The notes beneath the pieces were generated by a model. It was given only the letters and a program-made list of their open reading frames with translations, did not search any database and had not been told where the DNA came from. Both the position numbers and the translations under genes were made by a program. From NCBI GenBank assembly GCA_026388815.1, contig JAPLJA010000077.1, positions 1 through 54,327 on the forward strand: a stretch of DNA of 54,327 bases, written 5' to 3'. This stretch comes from Pseudomonadota bacterium (GTDB taxonomy: Bacteria; Desulfobacterota; WTBG01; JAPLJA01). Positions within the stretch are counted from its first letter, which is position 1, and each line of letters opens with the position of its first letter. This document shows, piece after piece, positions 40,524 through 49,576 of the stretch.

Positions 40524-42140
40524 ATGAATAATCATAGAGAATCTAACAAAGTTATAGTAATAGGTCTGGATGGAGCCACCTTCGATCTGCTTCTCCCCTG
40601 GATAAACGAAGGAATTCTCCCTGTTATGGCAAATCTCCTTAAGCAAGGAGCCTGGGGTGGATTAGAGTCTACCATTCCTCCTCTCACGCCCCCTGCCTGG
40701 GCCTCATTCATCACTGGCAAGAATCCAGGGAAACACGGGATATTCGATTTCAGGGGGCCAGTTAATGACAATTTGGAAAGGCTTTTGATTAGCTCCCGGT
40801 CAATAAGATCTCGCAAACTATGGGAGATCGTAAACGCCCATAAAAGAAGGGTTGGCATCATTAATATCCCAGTCACCTACCCTCCAGAGGAGGTTGATGG
40901 TTTTATGATTTCCGGAATGCTTACTCCAAATAACAAGGTCTGCTTCACCCATCCACCTGATCTTAAGGATAGATTAATCGCCAAGATAGGCGATTATGTG
41001 ATTGATGTAGACTCTGGTCTCTATGACCCCGAAAGAACCAGTGAAGTAAAAAGGTTCTTTAATGACTTAAAATACGCCTTCATTAAAAGGAAAGAGGCCC
41101 TCTTCTTTCTTATGGAGGATGAACCATGGGATTTTCTTGCTGTTAACTTTATCGAACATGATCGAATCCAGCACCTCTTCTGGAAATATTTAGATAAAAG
41201 GAGTGCGCTTTATTATCTCGATAAGGCAAAAAATATCAGAAGCACTGCCATAGAGCTTTATCAAATGGTTGACGAGATGATTGGCACTATTATTGGGAAA
41301 ATGGATAAAAAAACCAGCCTCTTTATAATGTCCGACCATGGCTTTGGTCCTCACCACTATTCATTGAACATAAACGGTTGGCTCGCCAATCTTGGTCTCT
41401 TACATACAAAGAATGAGGGTAGTAAAATGCGGCAATGGGTTAAGGCATTGATGCCTGTTGGGATTCGGAGAAGATTAAGAAAGATGGTAATCAAGCGAGT
41501 ACCAATTGGTGAACGTAAAGAAGGTGAGGATATAGACTTTAGGAGTTCTAAGGCTTATTTTGGCGGTGCTTCGGTCCAGGGAATTTACCTGAGGGTAGAA
41601 GGAGACGAGTATCTCAAGATTCGTGAGCTCATAAAGGATGGACTCCTTAAATTTAAAGACCCTCACACTGGAGAAAAACTCGTTGACCAGGTCTTCTTCA
41701 AAGAAGAAGTTTATTGGGGAAGTAACCTTTCTTCTGCCCCTGATATATTATTTATTGCAAAAGGGTATAGTATTCCTGGCAGTTCATCAACGTACAGGGA
41801 AAACTTGATATCCTCTCGCGAAAATAGCCCTTTGGGGTTCCACCATAGGAATGGTATCCTCATTGCCTCAGGGAAAAATTTCAAAAAGGGATATCGTTTG
41901 GAGGAAGCTGCTATTATCGATCTTGCACCCACCATTCTCTATCGTATGGAGATTCCTGTTCCATCTGACATGGATGGAAAAGTCTTAAAAGAAATATTTG
42001 ACGATGATTATATTCATGACCATCCGGTAGCATATTCTCAGGCAAGCAATGAGATTGACCAAGGAGCAGAAAAGGTCTATTCACAAGATGAACAACTGGC
42101 TGTTGAAAAAAGGTTACGAGGGTTAGGTTATATCGATTGA
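40524..42140 (+). CDS. alkaline-phosphatase-superfamily (type I) phosphodiesterase/phosphotransferase
   Basis: A 538-residue paralogue of the enzymes at 1-349 and 3278-4990. VIGLDGATFDLLLPW has metal ligand Asp16; LTPPAWASFITGKNPGKHGI has likely nucleophile Thr55; NFIEHDRIQHLFWKY, MSDHGFGPHHYSLNINGWL and GFHHRNGILIASGK give the remaining metal ligands. The C-terminus ends RLRGLGYID, like the tail of the paralogue. There is no signal peptide. It starts one base after the flippase stop, so it belongs to the polysaccharide operon. It may add or remove a phosphate-linked substituent on a lipid-linked or nucleotide-linked precursor (inference). Confidence 0.87.
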   Translation: MNNHRESNKVIVIGLDGATFDLLLPWINEGILPVMANLLKQGAWGGLESTIPPLTPPAWASFITGKNPGKHGIFDFRGPVNDNLERLLISSRSIRSRKLWEIVNAHKRRVGIINIPVTYPPEEVDGFMISGMLTPNNKVCFTHPPDLKDRLIAKIGDYVIDVDSGLYDPERTSEVKRFFNDLKYAFIKRKEALFFLMEDEPWDFLAVNFIEHDRIQHLFWKYLDKRSALYYLDKAKNIRSTAIELYQMVDEMIGTIIGKMDKKTSLFIMSDHGFGPHHYSLNINGWLANLGLLHTKNEGSKMRQWVKALMPVGIRRRLRKMVIKRVPIGERKEGEDIDFRSSKAYFGGASVQGIYLRVEGDEYLKIRELIKDGLLKFKDPHTGEKLVDQVFFKEEVYWGSNLSSAPDILFIAKGYSIPGSSSTYRENLISSRENSPLGFHHRNGILIASGKNFKKGYRLEEAAIIDLAPTILYRMEIPVPSDMDGKVLKEIFDDDYIHDHPVAYSQASNEIDQGAEKVYSQDEQLAVEKRLRGLGYID

Positions 42141-42155
42141 TTACAGGAGTTCACG

Positions 42156-43217
42156 TTGAAAATTAAGGTTGACTGTAGATTTTTTAAAGGTGATAGGCCC
42201 TGTCATTTCCATAAAGAGGAAGGGGTACACTGTGAAGATTGCTCCTATTATCAGAAGATGGCAAAAAGAATTTTATTTATAAAATTGGGGGCCATCGGTG
42301 ATGTCATTCGAACTACCCCGCTTCTTTTGAAACTCAAAGAGCAATATCCAGATGCAGAAATTACCTGGGTTACCTATACACCAGAGGTAATTCCCTCGAT
42401 AGTAGACAATGCATTAAATTTTGATTTGAAAAATATTCTCCTCCTTAAATCTACTCACTTTGATCTTCTCTATAACTTGGATAAGGATTTAGAGGCATGT
42501 GCCCTTGCCAATCAGCTATCGGCTGATGTCAAAAAAGGATTTAGATTAGAAATGGGCCGCTGTGTTCCAATAGACGAAGATTCGGAAGCTAAATGGTTGA
42601 CTGGCCTTTTTGATGATGTAAATCGGGCGAGCCAGAAAAGTTATCCCCAAGAAATCTTTGAGATCTGCGGACTACAATTTAATGGGGAAAGATACATCTT
42701 AGATGTGACAGAAGAGAAATGGGATATTCCGGAAAATCATCCTTTAATCGGTTTGAATACGGGGTGCGGGGAGAGGTGGTCTACGAGGTTATGGCCGATT
42801 GAAAATTGGATTGAACTTACTCAGACACTTAAGAAAGAAGGTTTTGGGGTACTCCTCCTTGGTGGAGAGAGTGAAGATGAGAAGAATCGAATTATAGCAA
42901 AAGAGAGTGGTGCTACCTATGTAGGCCACTTCCCTTTAAAGAGGTTTTTTACGTTGATGGATCAGTGTGACCTGATTGTAACTGCAGTGTCAATGGCCCT
43001 GCATATCGCAATTGCCCTCGAAAAAAAGGTGGTGTTATTCAACAATATCTTCAACCGAAATGAGTTTGAACTTTATGGGTTGGGAGAGATCATCGAACCG
43101 GATGTTGAATGTATGGGGTGTTTTAAAAGAGAATGCCCTAAAAAATGCATGGATCTCATAAAACCTGCTCAAGTTTTTAAGGCATGCCAGAGGGTACTAA
43201 ACAAATCTCTTGCTTAG
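42156..43217 (+). CDS. glycosyltransferase family 9 (heptosyltransferase-like)
   Basis: A 353-residue GT-B enzyme. ILFIKLGAIGDVIRTTPLLL is the GT9 N-terminal motif, and LIGLNTGCGERWSTRLWPIE and VTAVSMALHIAIALEKKVV are the nucleotide-sugar side. It transfers ADP-heptose or a related sugar to a lipid or polysaccharide acceptor. Before the motif are about 35 extra residues with four Cys (Cys7, Cys16, Cys26, Cys29), and the C-terminus has a second Cys cluster (Cys319, Cys322, Cys327, Cys331; CMGCFKRECPKKC), which could bind metal together. The start is a TTG at 42156 with AGGAG upstream. The next 460 bases contain only gene remnants. Confidence 0.88.
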   Translation: MKIKVDCRFFKGDRPCHFHKEEGVHCEDCSYYQKMAKRILFIKLGAIGDVIRTTPLLLKLKEQYPDAEITWVTYTPEVIPSIVDNALNFDLKNILLLKSTHFDLLYNLDKDLEACALANQLSADVKKGFRLEMGRCVPIDEDSEAKWLTGLFDDVNRASQKSYPQEIFEICGLQFNGERYILDVTEEKWDIPENHPLIGLNTGCGERWSTRLWPIENWIELTQTLKKEGFGVLLLGGESEDEKNRIIAKESGATYVGHFPLKRFFTLMDQCDLIVTAVSMALHIAIALEKKVVLFNNIFNRNEFELYGLGEIIEPDVECMGCFKRECPKKCMDLIKPAQVFKACQRVLNKSLA

Positions 43218-43236
43218 GAAAATATCACCCTAAGAT

Positions 43237-43476
43237 ATGTTTCTAAAAAACACTCTTTTTTCCTTTCTCGCGGTGGCTCTGTTCTTCTTCCATTAAGGTA
43301 TTTATATAACTTCACTGTGGATGGTTCCTATATCTCTTTTCGATACGCAGACAATCTGGCCCAGGGGAGAGGATTGGTCTTTAATGTCGGCGAAAGAAAG
43401 GAGGAGTATTCCAATTTTTTGGATTGTCTTCCTTAAGATATTAGCCTGGGAAGGCATATCGCCAGTGATTGTTTAA
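43237..43476 (+). pseudogene. remnant of an AftB-like membrane glycosyltransferase
   Basis: An ATG at 43237 starts a hydrophobic N-terminus ([18 protein letters not shown]) that soon hits a stop. In another frame the sequence then reads [20 protein letters not shown] and [20 protein letters not shown], the hallmark of AftB-like GT-C enzymes (DDAYISFRYA...GLVFNPGERVEGYTNFLW). A further shift at the T-run near 43415 restores [15 protein letters not shown] in a third frame. At least two frameshifts and the loss of the remaining protein make it a dead gene. Confidence 0.65.
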
Positions 43477-43515
43477 ATTCTCTCTTATCATTCCCATCCT
43501 TAAGTTATGCACAAT

Positions 43516-43702
43516 CAATCTCCCTATTCAAAGATTGAACATCGGGAATATCTCAGACAAAGCAAATGTGATTTGCAAAAACTGATAAACTGGGGTTTCA
43601 GCCCGGGTATGGACTCGGATACTCAAGGTTGCACGAACGATTGCTGATTTGGAATGGATAGAAAAGATCCTGACGCCTTACATCTCTGAGGCCATCCGGT
43701 AG
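43516..43702 (+). pseudogene. remnant of a YifB/ComM-type Mg-chelatase-like ATPase C-terminus
   Basis: From 43598 the plus strand encodes SARVWTRILKVARTIADLEW and IEKILTPYISEAIR up to a TAG at 43702. This is the conserved last segment of YifB/ComM proteins (SARAYxRILKVARTIADLEG). The preceding codons, in a shifted frame from 43516, read KCDLQKLINWGFS, matching the helix just before it. Only this tail remains and it carries a frameshift. Its end overlaps the 3' end of the minus-strand membrane gene. Confidence 0.65.
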
Positions 43703-45294
43703 ATGAGCTTGACAGGAAACTGATGTGAAAGAAAATGGGGAAGCGTCCATCTTTTTATCTCTTTTTCTGAAGTAACAAATAGAATTAAAGATTTTTTGTC
43801 AATTTTGCTACACTCAAAATCGCGAAGCGAAATAACATTATACGGCATAAGAGCCGTGGGTCGTTTACAGGATGGAAAATCCACAACATAATGAACGTCA
43901 TAGCGGGTTGTTCCGGTAATGATATGAATCAATGATTCTAGCGGCGATGCATTCCGATATCCTTTCCCATCGGGGTTGGATGTGACCATAGCGGGATCTA
44001 AAAATTGGTAAAAATAAACATGATCAATCTGCTCAAACAAATGAGCCATGGTTTTCAATTCAGTATAAAGCTGTTGATAGTGTCGGCTCATATGAGGATT
44101 GTAATAACTACCCGAGGCCAAAAGGCCAAACCTTTTTAATTGGTTTGAGGTTGCGCCAATTGCCACCACAAAAACGAGGAGTATCACCGCTGTATGTCTT
44201 ACCTTGAATATTTTATTGATCCATTCATAAAACACAGCAATAATAAGTGATGTCCCAAGGAGCGGAATTGACAGATAATACATATTCACACGATCACGAC
44301 CTCTTTGCAAACATAAAAAACAAACCGGAATTAACCATAGTAGCAGCCCTGTGATCAGAGCAATTGCCAGATCTCTTCTTTTTTTTATTATCACTAAAAA
44401 GAAAAATATCAGAAAAAAAACCCCGAATAAAAAGCCAGCTGCTAACGACATATAGTATAAATGGTATAAATGGCTTCCCCTAAAATCGATGCCGAAAAAA
44501 CCCCAGAATGTGTACAAAACAAAATTTATTGGCGTTCCAAGAAAAATACCAATAGGATATTTGGTCATATTTGCTCCCACAAGTAAAAGCCGGATAGCTA
44601 TAAAACCGATTAGAATCAACCACGACCATAGTAGAAACTCTATTTTCTTATATATCTCAATTTGAGGTCGGTTATCTGTTTTGAAGCGAATAATGAGTAT
44701 TGCATTGATAATTATAGGAAGAACTATTGCAATTTCTTTAGAAAGCAAAGCCAATATCATAGTGCTATTCATCAGAATTAACAATTTCCAACCCCTCTCA
44801 TCATAATATCGCAATGCGGCCCAGAGGCAAACTGCCGAGAAAAATGCAGCCAACCCATCTTGAATCCCGGAGATCCATTCCACAGATCCAAAAAGTGCAT
44901 CACGAGTAACATAAAAAACCATTGCAAGAAGAACTGCATTCTGCCTCACTCCGAGTCGTTTTGCAATGGCCCCTATAAACACTGCCGTTAATAGATGAAT
45001 TGTAACAGAGATGAAATGGAAAGGAAAAGCGTTAAAACCAAAAAACGACCGCATGGTACAAAAGTATATATGGGTCGAAAGTGGTCGGTAATTGAAATCT
45101 ATGATACCGGGTTCAAATAAAATTGTATGTAACCATTCAGGAAGGGATTGTGCATTATGCCAAATCCTCCAGCACCCTTCATAAAGAATCAAATCGTCCT
45201 GACTGAAAAAATAAAAAAGTCCCGGCCCCCAGCATAGTGCTGCAGCAAGAATCAAAATGGAATAATCCCGAGTGGTACGTTGTATAATCTCCAC
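43678..45294 (-). CDS. polytopic membrane protein, probably GT-C-type glycosyltransferase
   Basis: A 538-residue protein with about eleven predicted membrane segments and a soluble C-terminal part of about 130 residues. FSQDDLILYEGCWRIWH in the first outer loop carries the acidic pair typical of GT-C enzymes that use polyprenyl-phosphate sugars; NYRPLSTHIYFCTMRSFFGF and WISGIQDGLAAFFSAVCLW recall PMT/ArnT-like and tetratricopeptide-linked membrane proteins. The start is a GTG at 45294 with AGAGGA upstream. It is AT-rich, points against the surrounding operon, and is flanked by gene remnants, so it was probably acquired or rearranged late. Exact substrate is unknown. Confidence 0.6.
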   Translation of the reverse strand: MEIIQRTTRDYSILILAAALCWGPGLFYFFSQDDLILYEGCWRIWHNAQSLPEWLHTILFEPGIIDFNYRPLSTHIYFCTMRSFFGFNAFPFHFISVTIHLLTAVFIGAIAKRLGVRQNAVLLAMVFYVTRDALFGSVEWISGIQDGLAAFFSAVCLWAALRYYDERGWKLLILMNSTMILALLSKEIAIVLPIIINAILIIRFKTDNRPQIEIYKKIEFLLWSWLILIGFIAIRLLLVGANMTKYPIGIFLGTPINFVLYTFWGFFGIDFRGSHLYHLYYMSLAAGFLFGVFFLIFFFLVIIKKRRDLAIALITGLLLWLIPVCFLCLQRGRDRVNMYYLSIPLLGTSLIIAVFYEWINKIFKVRHTAVILLVFVVAIGATSNQLKRFGLLASGSYYNPHMSRHYQQLYTELKTMAHLFEQIDHVYFYQFLDPAMVTSNPDGKGYRNASPLESLIHIITGTTRYDVHYVVDFPSCKRPTALMPYNVISLRDFECSKIDKKSLILFVTSEKEIKRWTLPHFLSHQFPVKLIYRMASEM

Positions 45295-45763
45295 GATCCG
45301 TCCTCTGCCAATTACCTTTTTAACTATTTTTAACTGTCACTAATCATATACTATTACTTAAAGTAGTATAATAAAAGTGTAGAAAAAGTAAAAAAAGTCG
45401 GCGTATCCTTTCATAGGAAAAAACCAAAAACAAGAAAGGAGTACGCCAGTATGAGATAAAGTACCACTGAAACAGAGAAGTAGTCAAGAGCCATCTATGA
45501 GGTATTGGAGGAGATCGTACGGAAGAAGGTAGTCCTCTCGATTACCTCATCTCAAAAAGAGGTATGTCGAAAATGTTTGCAACTTTCACACTACCTTGCC
45601 CCTGGAAGAGTTTGAGGCTATAATACAATCAGAGCAGAGAAAACAATCATTCGGACAACTCATCCTAAAACTGCCGGATTAAGTCTACAGTCCATGGGGT
45701 GAAGTCCAGGATTGACCTAAAAAAAGAGGAGATTTATTTGAAAAGGAGAATCTATTAAGAGGG
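45295..45763 (+). other. 470-base intergenic region with hairpin and decayed coding sequence
   Basis: It has no intact gene. An imperfect palindrome (about 10-bp arms) lies at 45346-45370. A near-perfect inverted repeat with 13-14 bp arms (GGCGTATCCTTTC at 45400-45412, GAAAGGAGTACGCC at 45434-45447) follows. From an ATG at 45451 a frame with several stops encodes AIYEVLEEIVRKKVV, which weakly recalls the N-terminus of IS256-type transposases, and another frame encodes LPLEEFEAIIQSEQRKQSF to 45682. It may be a degraded insertion element; the match is weak. Confidence 0.4.
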
Positions 45764-46996
45764 ATGGAAGAATTTAAAAAAAGGCTCCTCTTTGTAAATA
45801 ATCGCTTTCCCTATCCGGTTGAAATGGGCATTGATATGCGGGTTACGAATTTGTTAGAGGCCCTTTCTCGGAAATTTGATATTGATTTTGTATGCATTGT
45901 AGGGTCAAAAGAAAAATTTAACTATATCCCTGAGTTAAAAAAATACTGCCATCATGTGGAAGCATTCCTTGTTCCCAATCGAAAGTCACAACTGCATCGT
46001 CTTATCTATAAAATCTCTTTTGCCTTCTCCTATTTGTTTAAAGGAACGCCTTCTCACTTTTTCTATACGAACCTCTCAGAGATAAAGAAAAGAATACTGA
46101 ATCTCATCCAAAATAATCACTATGATATCATCTTTTTCGAATACTGGTTTTGGGATAAAAGACTCATCAACGCTTGCAAAGGACTCAAAGTGATAGACGC
46201 AAACGATATACAGTTTGAAAGGATTTTTCAATTCAGAAGAGGAAAATTTCAAGCCTTCTCAAATGTATGGATAAGATTTCAAAGGGACCGGTATATGAAA
46301 AGAGAATGCGAGCATCTGAATCTTTTTGATCTCATTATTGTTACTACGGATAAGGATAAGAAGACTTTACAAAACTGCCTCAGTTCTCAAAAAGAGATCG
46401 TTATATCGCCGACGGGTGTAGATACCGACTACTTTAGCCCTCGTGTGGTACCCAACGAAGAAAGTCTTGTCTTCTATGGAGACATGTCTCATTCTATTAA
46501 TATTGATGGCGGGCTATATCTCTACAAAGAGATCATGCCCCTCATCTGGAATAAGAAAAAAAATGTTAAATTGTCCATCGTGGGCAACAGCCCCCCTGCA
46601 GAAATCAAGGCACTGGATTCTGATCACCGTGTCACAGTTACCGGGTATGTTAAGGATGTAAGGGACTGGCTGGCAATGGCAAAGGTCGTGGTATTGCCAC
46701 TAAGATTTGAGTTTGGTCACCGAGGTAGAATCTATGAGGTTATGGCCATGGGGATCCCCCTTGTGGTTACTCCGCAGGCGATCAAGGGGATGGGATTACA
46801 AAACGGAGAAGGATTGCTGATTGCAGATTCGCCTGTCTCAATCACCGAGGCAGTACTCAAGATTTTGAATAATACCGAGTATGCAACGGAATTGGGAATG
46901 AAGGGAAGGAAGACTGTGTGCGAAAGGTTCAGCAAAGCTGCTACATACGATCGATTGACGGGGTTTCTATATGAATATTCAAAAAGAAGAGAGTGA
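45764..46996 (+). CDS. glycosyltransferase family 4 protein (paralogue of 48335-49576)
   Basis: A 410-residue GT-B enzyme. The N-terminal acceptor domain starts RLLFVNNRFPYPVEMGIDMR and the donor domain has ISPTGVDTDYFSP, LVFYGDMSHSINIDGGLYLY, VTVTGYVKDVRDWLAMAKVV and the E-x7-E-like region GRIYEVMAMGIPLVVTPQA. It transfers a sugar from a nucleotide donor on the cytoplasmic face. It shares long identical stretches with the protein at 48335-49576 (for example RLIYKISFAFSYLFKGTPS against RLLYKIYFAFSHLFKGTPS), so the two are a recent duplication separated by a methyltransferase gene. The ATG at 45764 has AAGAGGG just upstream. Confidence 0.88.
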   Translation: MEEFKKRLLFVNNRFPYPVEMGIDMRVTNLLEALSRKFDIDFVCIVGSKEKFNYIPELKKYCHHVEAFLVPNRKSQLHRLIYKISFAFSYLFKGTPSHFFYTNLSEIKKRILNLIQNNHYDIIFFEYWFWDKRLINACKGLKVIDANDIQFERIFQFRRGKFQAFSNVWIRFQRDRYMKRECEHLNLFDLIIVTTDKDKKTLQNCLSSQKEIVISPTGVDTDYFSPRVVPNEESLVFYGDMSHSINIDGGLYLYKEIMPLIWNKKKNVKLSIVGNSPPAEIKALDSDHRVTVTGYVKDVRDWLAMAKVVVLPLRFEFGHRGRIYEVMAMGIPLVVTPQAIKGMGLQNGEGLLIADSPVSITEAVLKILNNTEYATELGMKGRKTVCERFSKAATYDRLTGFLYEYSKRRE

Positions 46997-47106
46997 GATC
47001 AGATGAAGCCCCTCTGTAAGGAAAAAATTGATGAGTAAGGTAGAAAATTATCAGGCATTGGACAGAGAATCCCTGTTCGCTTAATAATGGTAGAGGGGAT
47101 TGAACC

Positions 47107-48117
47107 ATGTTAACCCTCCTCAGGCAACTTGCTCGAAAATCAAAGATTATGATCATTGCCTATCATGTTTACGATAACTGGCAGACTAAGAGACGATTTC
47201 TATCAGGTAATAACGAATCATGCTCTGGTTCTACGCATTCTGGCAAATCTCTGCCAGAAAGTCTGGCTTACATTAACCAGGTATTTGATGATTATCTTAA
47301 CTATTCCGGTATCTCTCCTTTTATGCTTAGAGAGAAGAGAATTCTTGAGATCGGTCCAGGAGACAATTTTGGGGTTGCCTTAAAGTTTTTAATTGCGGGT
47401 GTGAAACAGGTGGTTTGCCTCGATAAATTCCACTCTAAACGTGATACCGAGCAACAGTGCCAGATTTACCGCGAAATAAGAACGCGCTTAAATGATAATG
47501 AAAGATGCATTTATGACAATATCATTAACCTTAATGGTGGCATTAATATTCATACAGAAAAGTTGAAATATTTATACGGGATCGGGATAGAGGAAGCAGA
47601 TAAGATTTTAGAGCCGGGGTCGTTTGATCTCATTATTTCAAGAGCTGTTATTGAGCACTTGTATGATCCCGATGCAGCATTATCCGTAATGAACAGTTTA
47701 TTAAGATCCGGTGGCTCCATGATTCACAAAATCGATTTTCGTGATCATGGTCTGTTCAGCGGCAAGGGTTTTCATCCCCTTACATACCTCTCAATACCTG
47801 ATCCAGTATACAAGTTGATGACATATGATTCTGACAAACCTAATCGTCGGTTACTCACCTACTATACGAAAATAATGACCGAGTTAGGATATGACAGCAA
47901 GGTGTTGATAACAAATATTGTCGGATCTGCTCTCGAGATAGTCCCTCATAAAGAAACTGTTTTGCAAGGTGTTGATTATTCTGATTCAACAATCTCTCTT
48001 ATAAAGAACATTCGTCCATCTCTCCAAAAGAGATTTAAAAATATGTCAGACGAAGAACTCATAGCACAAGGTATATTTTTAATAGCAAAAAAACCGGCAC
48101 ATAAATTAAACAGATAA
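47107..48117 (+). CDS. SAM-dependent methyltransferase
   Basis: A 336-residue class I methyltransferase. KRILEIGPGDNFGVALKFLI is motif I with the SAM-binding Gly-rich loop, VVCLDKFHS the following acidic strand, and SFDLIISRAVIEHLYDPDAA with SLLRSGGSMIHKID the motif II/III region. It probably methylates a sugar or lipid-linked intermediate of the polysaccharide; the substrate is unknown. About 110 bases without a gene lie between the preceding glycosyltransferase and its ATG, and 217 bases lie between its stop and the next glycosyltransferase. The C-terminal 80 residues are not recognised. Confidence 0.82.
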   Translation: MLTLLRQLARKSKIMIIAYHVYDNWQTKRRFLSGNNESCSGSTHSGKSLPESLAYINQVFDDYLNYSGISPFMLREKRILEIGPGDNFGVALKFLIAGVKQVVCLDKFHSKRDTEQQCQIYREIRTRLNDNERCIYDNIINLNGGINIHTEKLKYLYGIGIEEADKILEPGSFDLIISRAVIEHLYDPDAALSVMNSLLRSGGSMIHKIDFRDHGLFSGKGFHPLTYLSIPDPVYKLMTYDSDKPNRRLLTYYTKIMTELGYDSKVLITNIVGSALEIVPHKETVLQGVDYSDSTISLIKNIRPSLQKRFKNMSDEELIAQGIFLIAKKPAHKLNR

Positions 48118-48334
48118 TGAAAGGGCTTCTTATAAATTTTTATATCTCAGATGTCCAAGCAGCTGATAGCAGGTTGTAAATCAGTTTTTTAATTTTTTTG
48201 AGCCAGAGGTCAACTGTAATGACGTGATTTCGTGATAATTTCATGATATATAATTATTTAAGGATCTCAAATTTGCGAAGGGATTGGTGTTTACAGAGTA
48301 GATACTGAAAGAGTGGACTACTCAAAGAATAAAG

Positions 48335-49576
48335 ATGAAAGGAACTAAGAAAAAACTTCTCTTTATAAATTCTCACCTCCCTTACCCTATTGATCAGGGC
48401 ATTGCTGCACGGGTTACTAATCTATTAATGAGTTTCTCACAAAGATTTGAGGTCCATCTAATCTGCAGGTTAAGATTCAAAGAACGTGCAGTGTACATTC
48501 CTCAGGTAAAGATGTACTGCAGTCATCTTGAAACATTTCTTGCACCTAATCGCAGGACACAGCTACACCGTTTGCTCTATAAAATATACTTTGCCTTTTC
48601 CCATCTATTCAAGGGGACCCCTTCTGACTTTTTTTACAACAACCTTCCAGCAATAAAAAAGAAGCTGTTGAATCGCATCAGAAATAACTCCTATGATATC
48701 ATCTTCTTTGAATACTGGTATTGGGACAGAGATCTCATTCAAGCAGGAAATGCTATAAAGGTTGTTGATACAAATGATTTTCAATTCTTGCGAGAAAGCA
48801 GAATCAGGGAGAATAGACCTAACCCCCCCTGGAGGCCTCTTACGTCATTTCTGATGAATCGCTACCTGCAAATGGAGCTGGAGTCCCTGAAGCTCTTCAA
48901 TCTCATTGTTGCCACAAATAAAGAGGATGAGAAAAGCTTTCAGAAATACTTAGGCGCTAATAAAAAGATTATTATATCTCCTACAGGTGTTGATACAGAG
49001 TATTTTTCACCCCGAGAGACAAGGGCAGAGGAAGACAGCCTAATTTTCTATGGGGCTATGGCCAACCCCATTAACATTGATGGTGCACTGTATCTATACA
49101 AGGAGATCATGCCACTCATCTGGGAGAAAAAAAAGGATGCTACCTTGATGATAGTGGGTAATAACCCTCCTCCCGAGATCAAGGCATTGGCCTCTGATCC
49201 CCGGATCACAGTGACAGGCTTTGTCGAGGATGTGAGAGATTATCTGGCGAAGGGAAAGTTGGTGGTATTGCCTTTTACCTATGGGTTTGGTCATCGGGGA
49301 AGGGTCTTCGAAGTTATGGCTATGGGAATTCCTATTGTGGTGACCCCTCAAGCAATTTTGGGGATGGGATTGGAAAATGGGAAGGGATTGCTTATAGAAG
49401 AGTCTCCTCTTTACTTTGCCCAGAGGGTTCTCAATATATTAGATAATCCAGAGTATGCAAGGGAATTAGGGAGGGAGGCGAGGAGGTTAGTTCTCGAACG
49501 GTTTTCCAGGCAGGCTACCTATGATCGATTAACTGATTTTCTGTTCGAATATGTCAATGAACGGAGGCAGATATGA
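48335..49576 (+). CDS. glycosyltransferase family 4 protein (paralogue of 45764-46996)
   Basis: A 413-residue GT-B enzyme, closely related to the one at 45764-46996. LLFINSHLPYPIDQGIAARV starts the acceptor domain; IISPTGVDTEYFSPRETR, LIFYGAMANPINIDGALYLY, ITVTGFVEDVRDYLAKGKLV and GRVFEVMAMGIPIVVTPQAI mark the donor domain. The insertion RENRPNPPWRPLTSFLMN differs from its paralogue, which may reflect another acceptor. It is followed, with an ATGA overlap, by another GT4 gene. The ATG at 48335 has a weak ribosome site (GAATAAAG). Donor and linkage cannot be told from sequence alone. Confidence 0.88.
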   Translation: MKGTKKKLLFINSHLPYPIDQGIAARVTNLLMSFSQRFEVHLICRLRFKERAVYIPQVKMYCSHLETFLAPNRRTQLHRLLYKIYFAFSHLFKGTPSDFFYNNLPAIKKKLLNRIRNNSYDIIFFEYWYWDRDLIQAGNAIKVVDTNDFQFLRESRIRENRPNPPWRPLTSFLMNRYLQMELESLKLFNLIVATNKEDEKSFQKYLGANKKIIISPTGVDTEYFSPRETRAEEDSLIFYGAMANPINIDGALYLYKEIMPLIWEKKKDATLMIVGNNPPPEIKALASDPRITVTGFVEDVRDYLAKGKLVVLPFTYGFGHRGRVFEVMAMGIPIVVTPQAILGMGLENGKGLLIEESPLYFAQRVLNILDNPEYARELGREARRLVLERFSRQATYDRLTDFLFEYVNERRQI

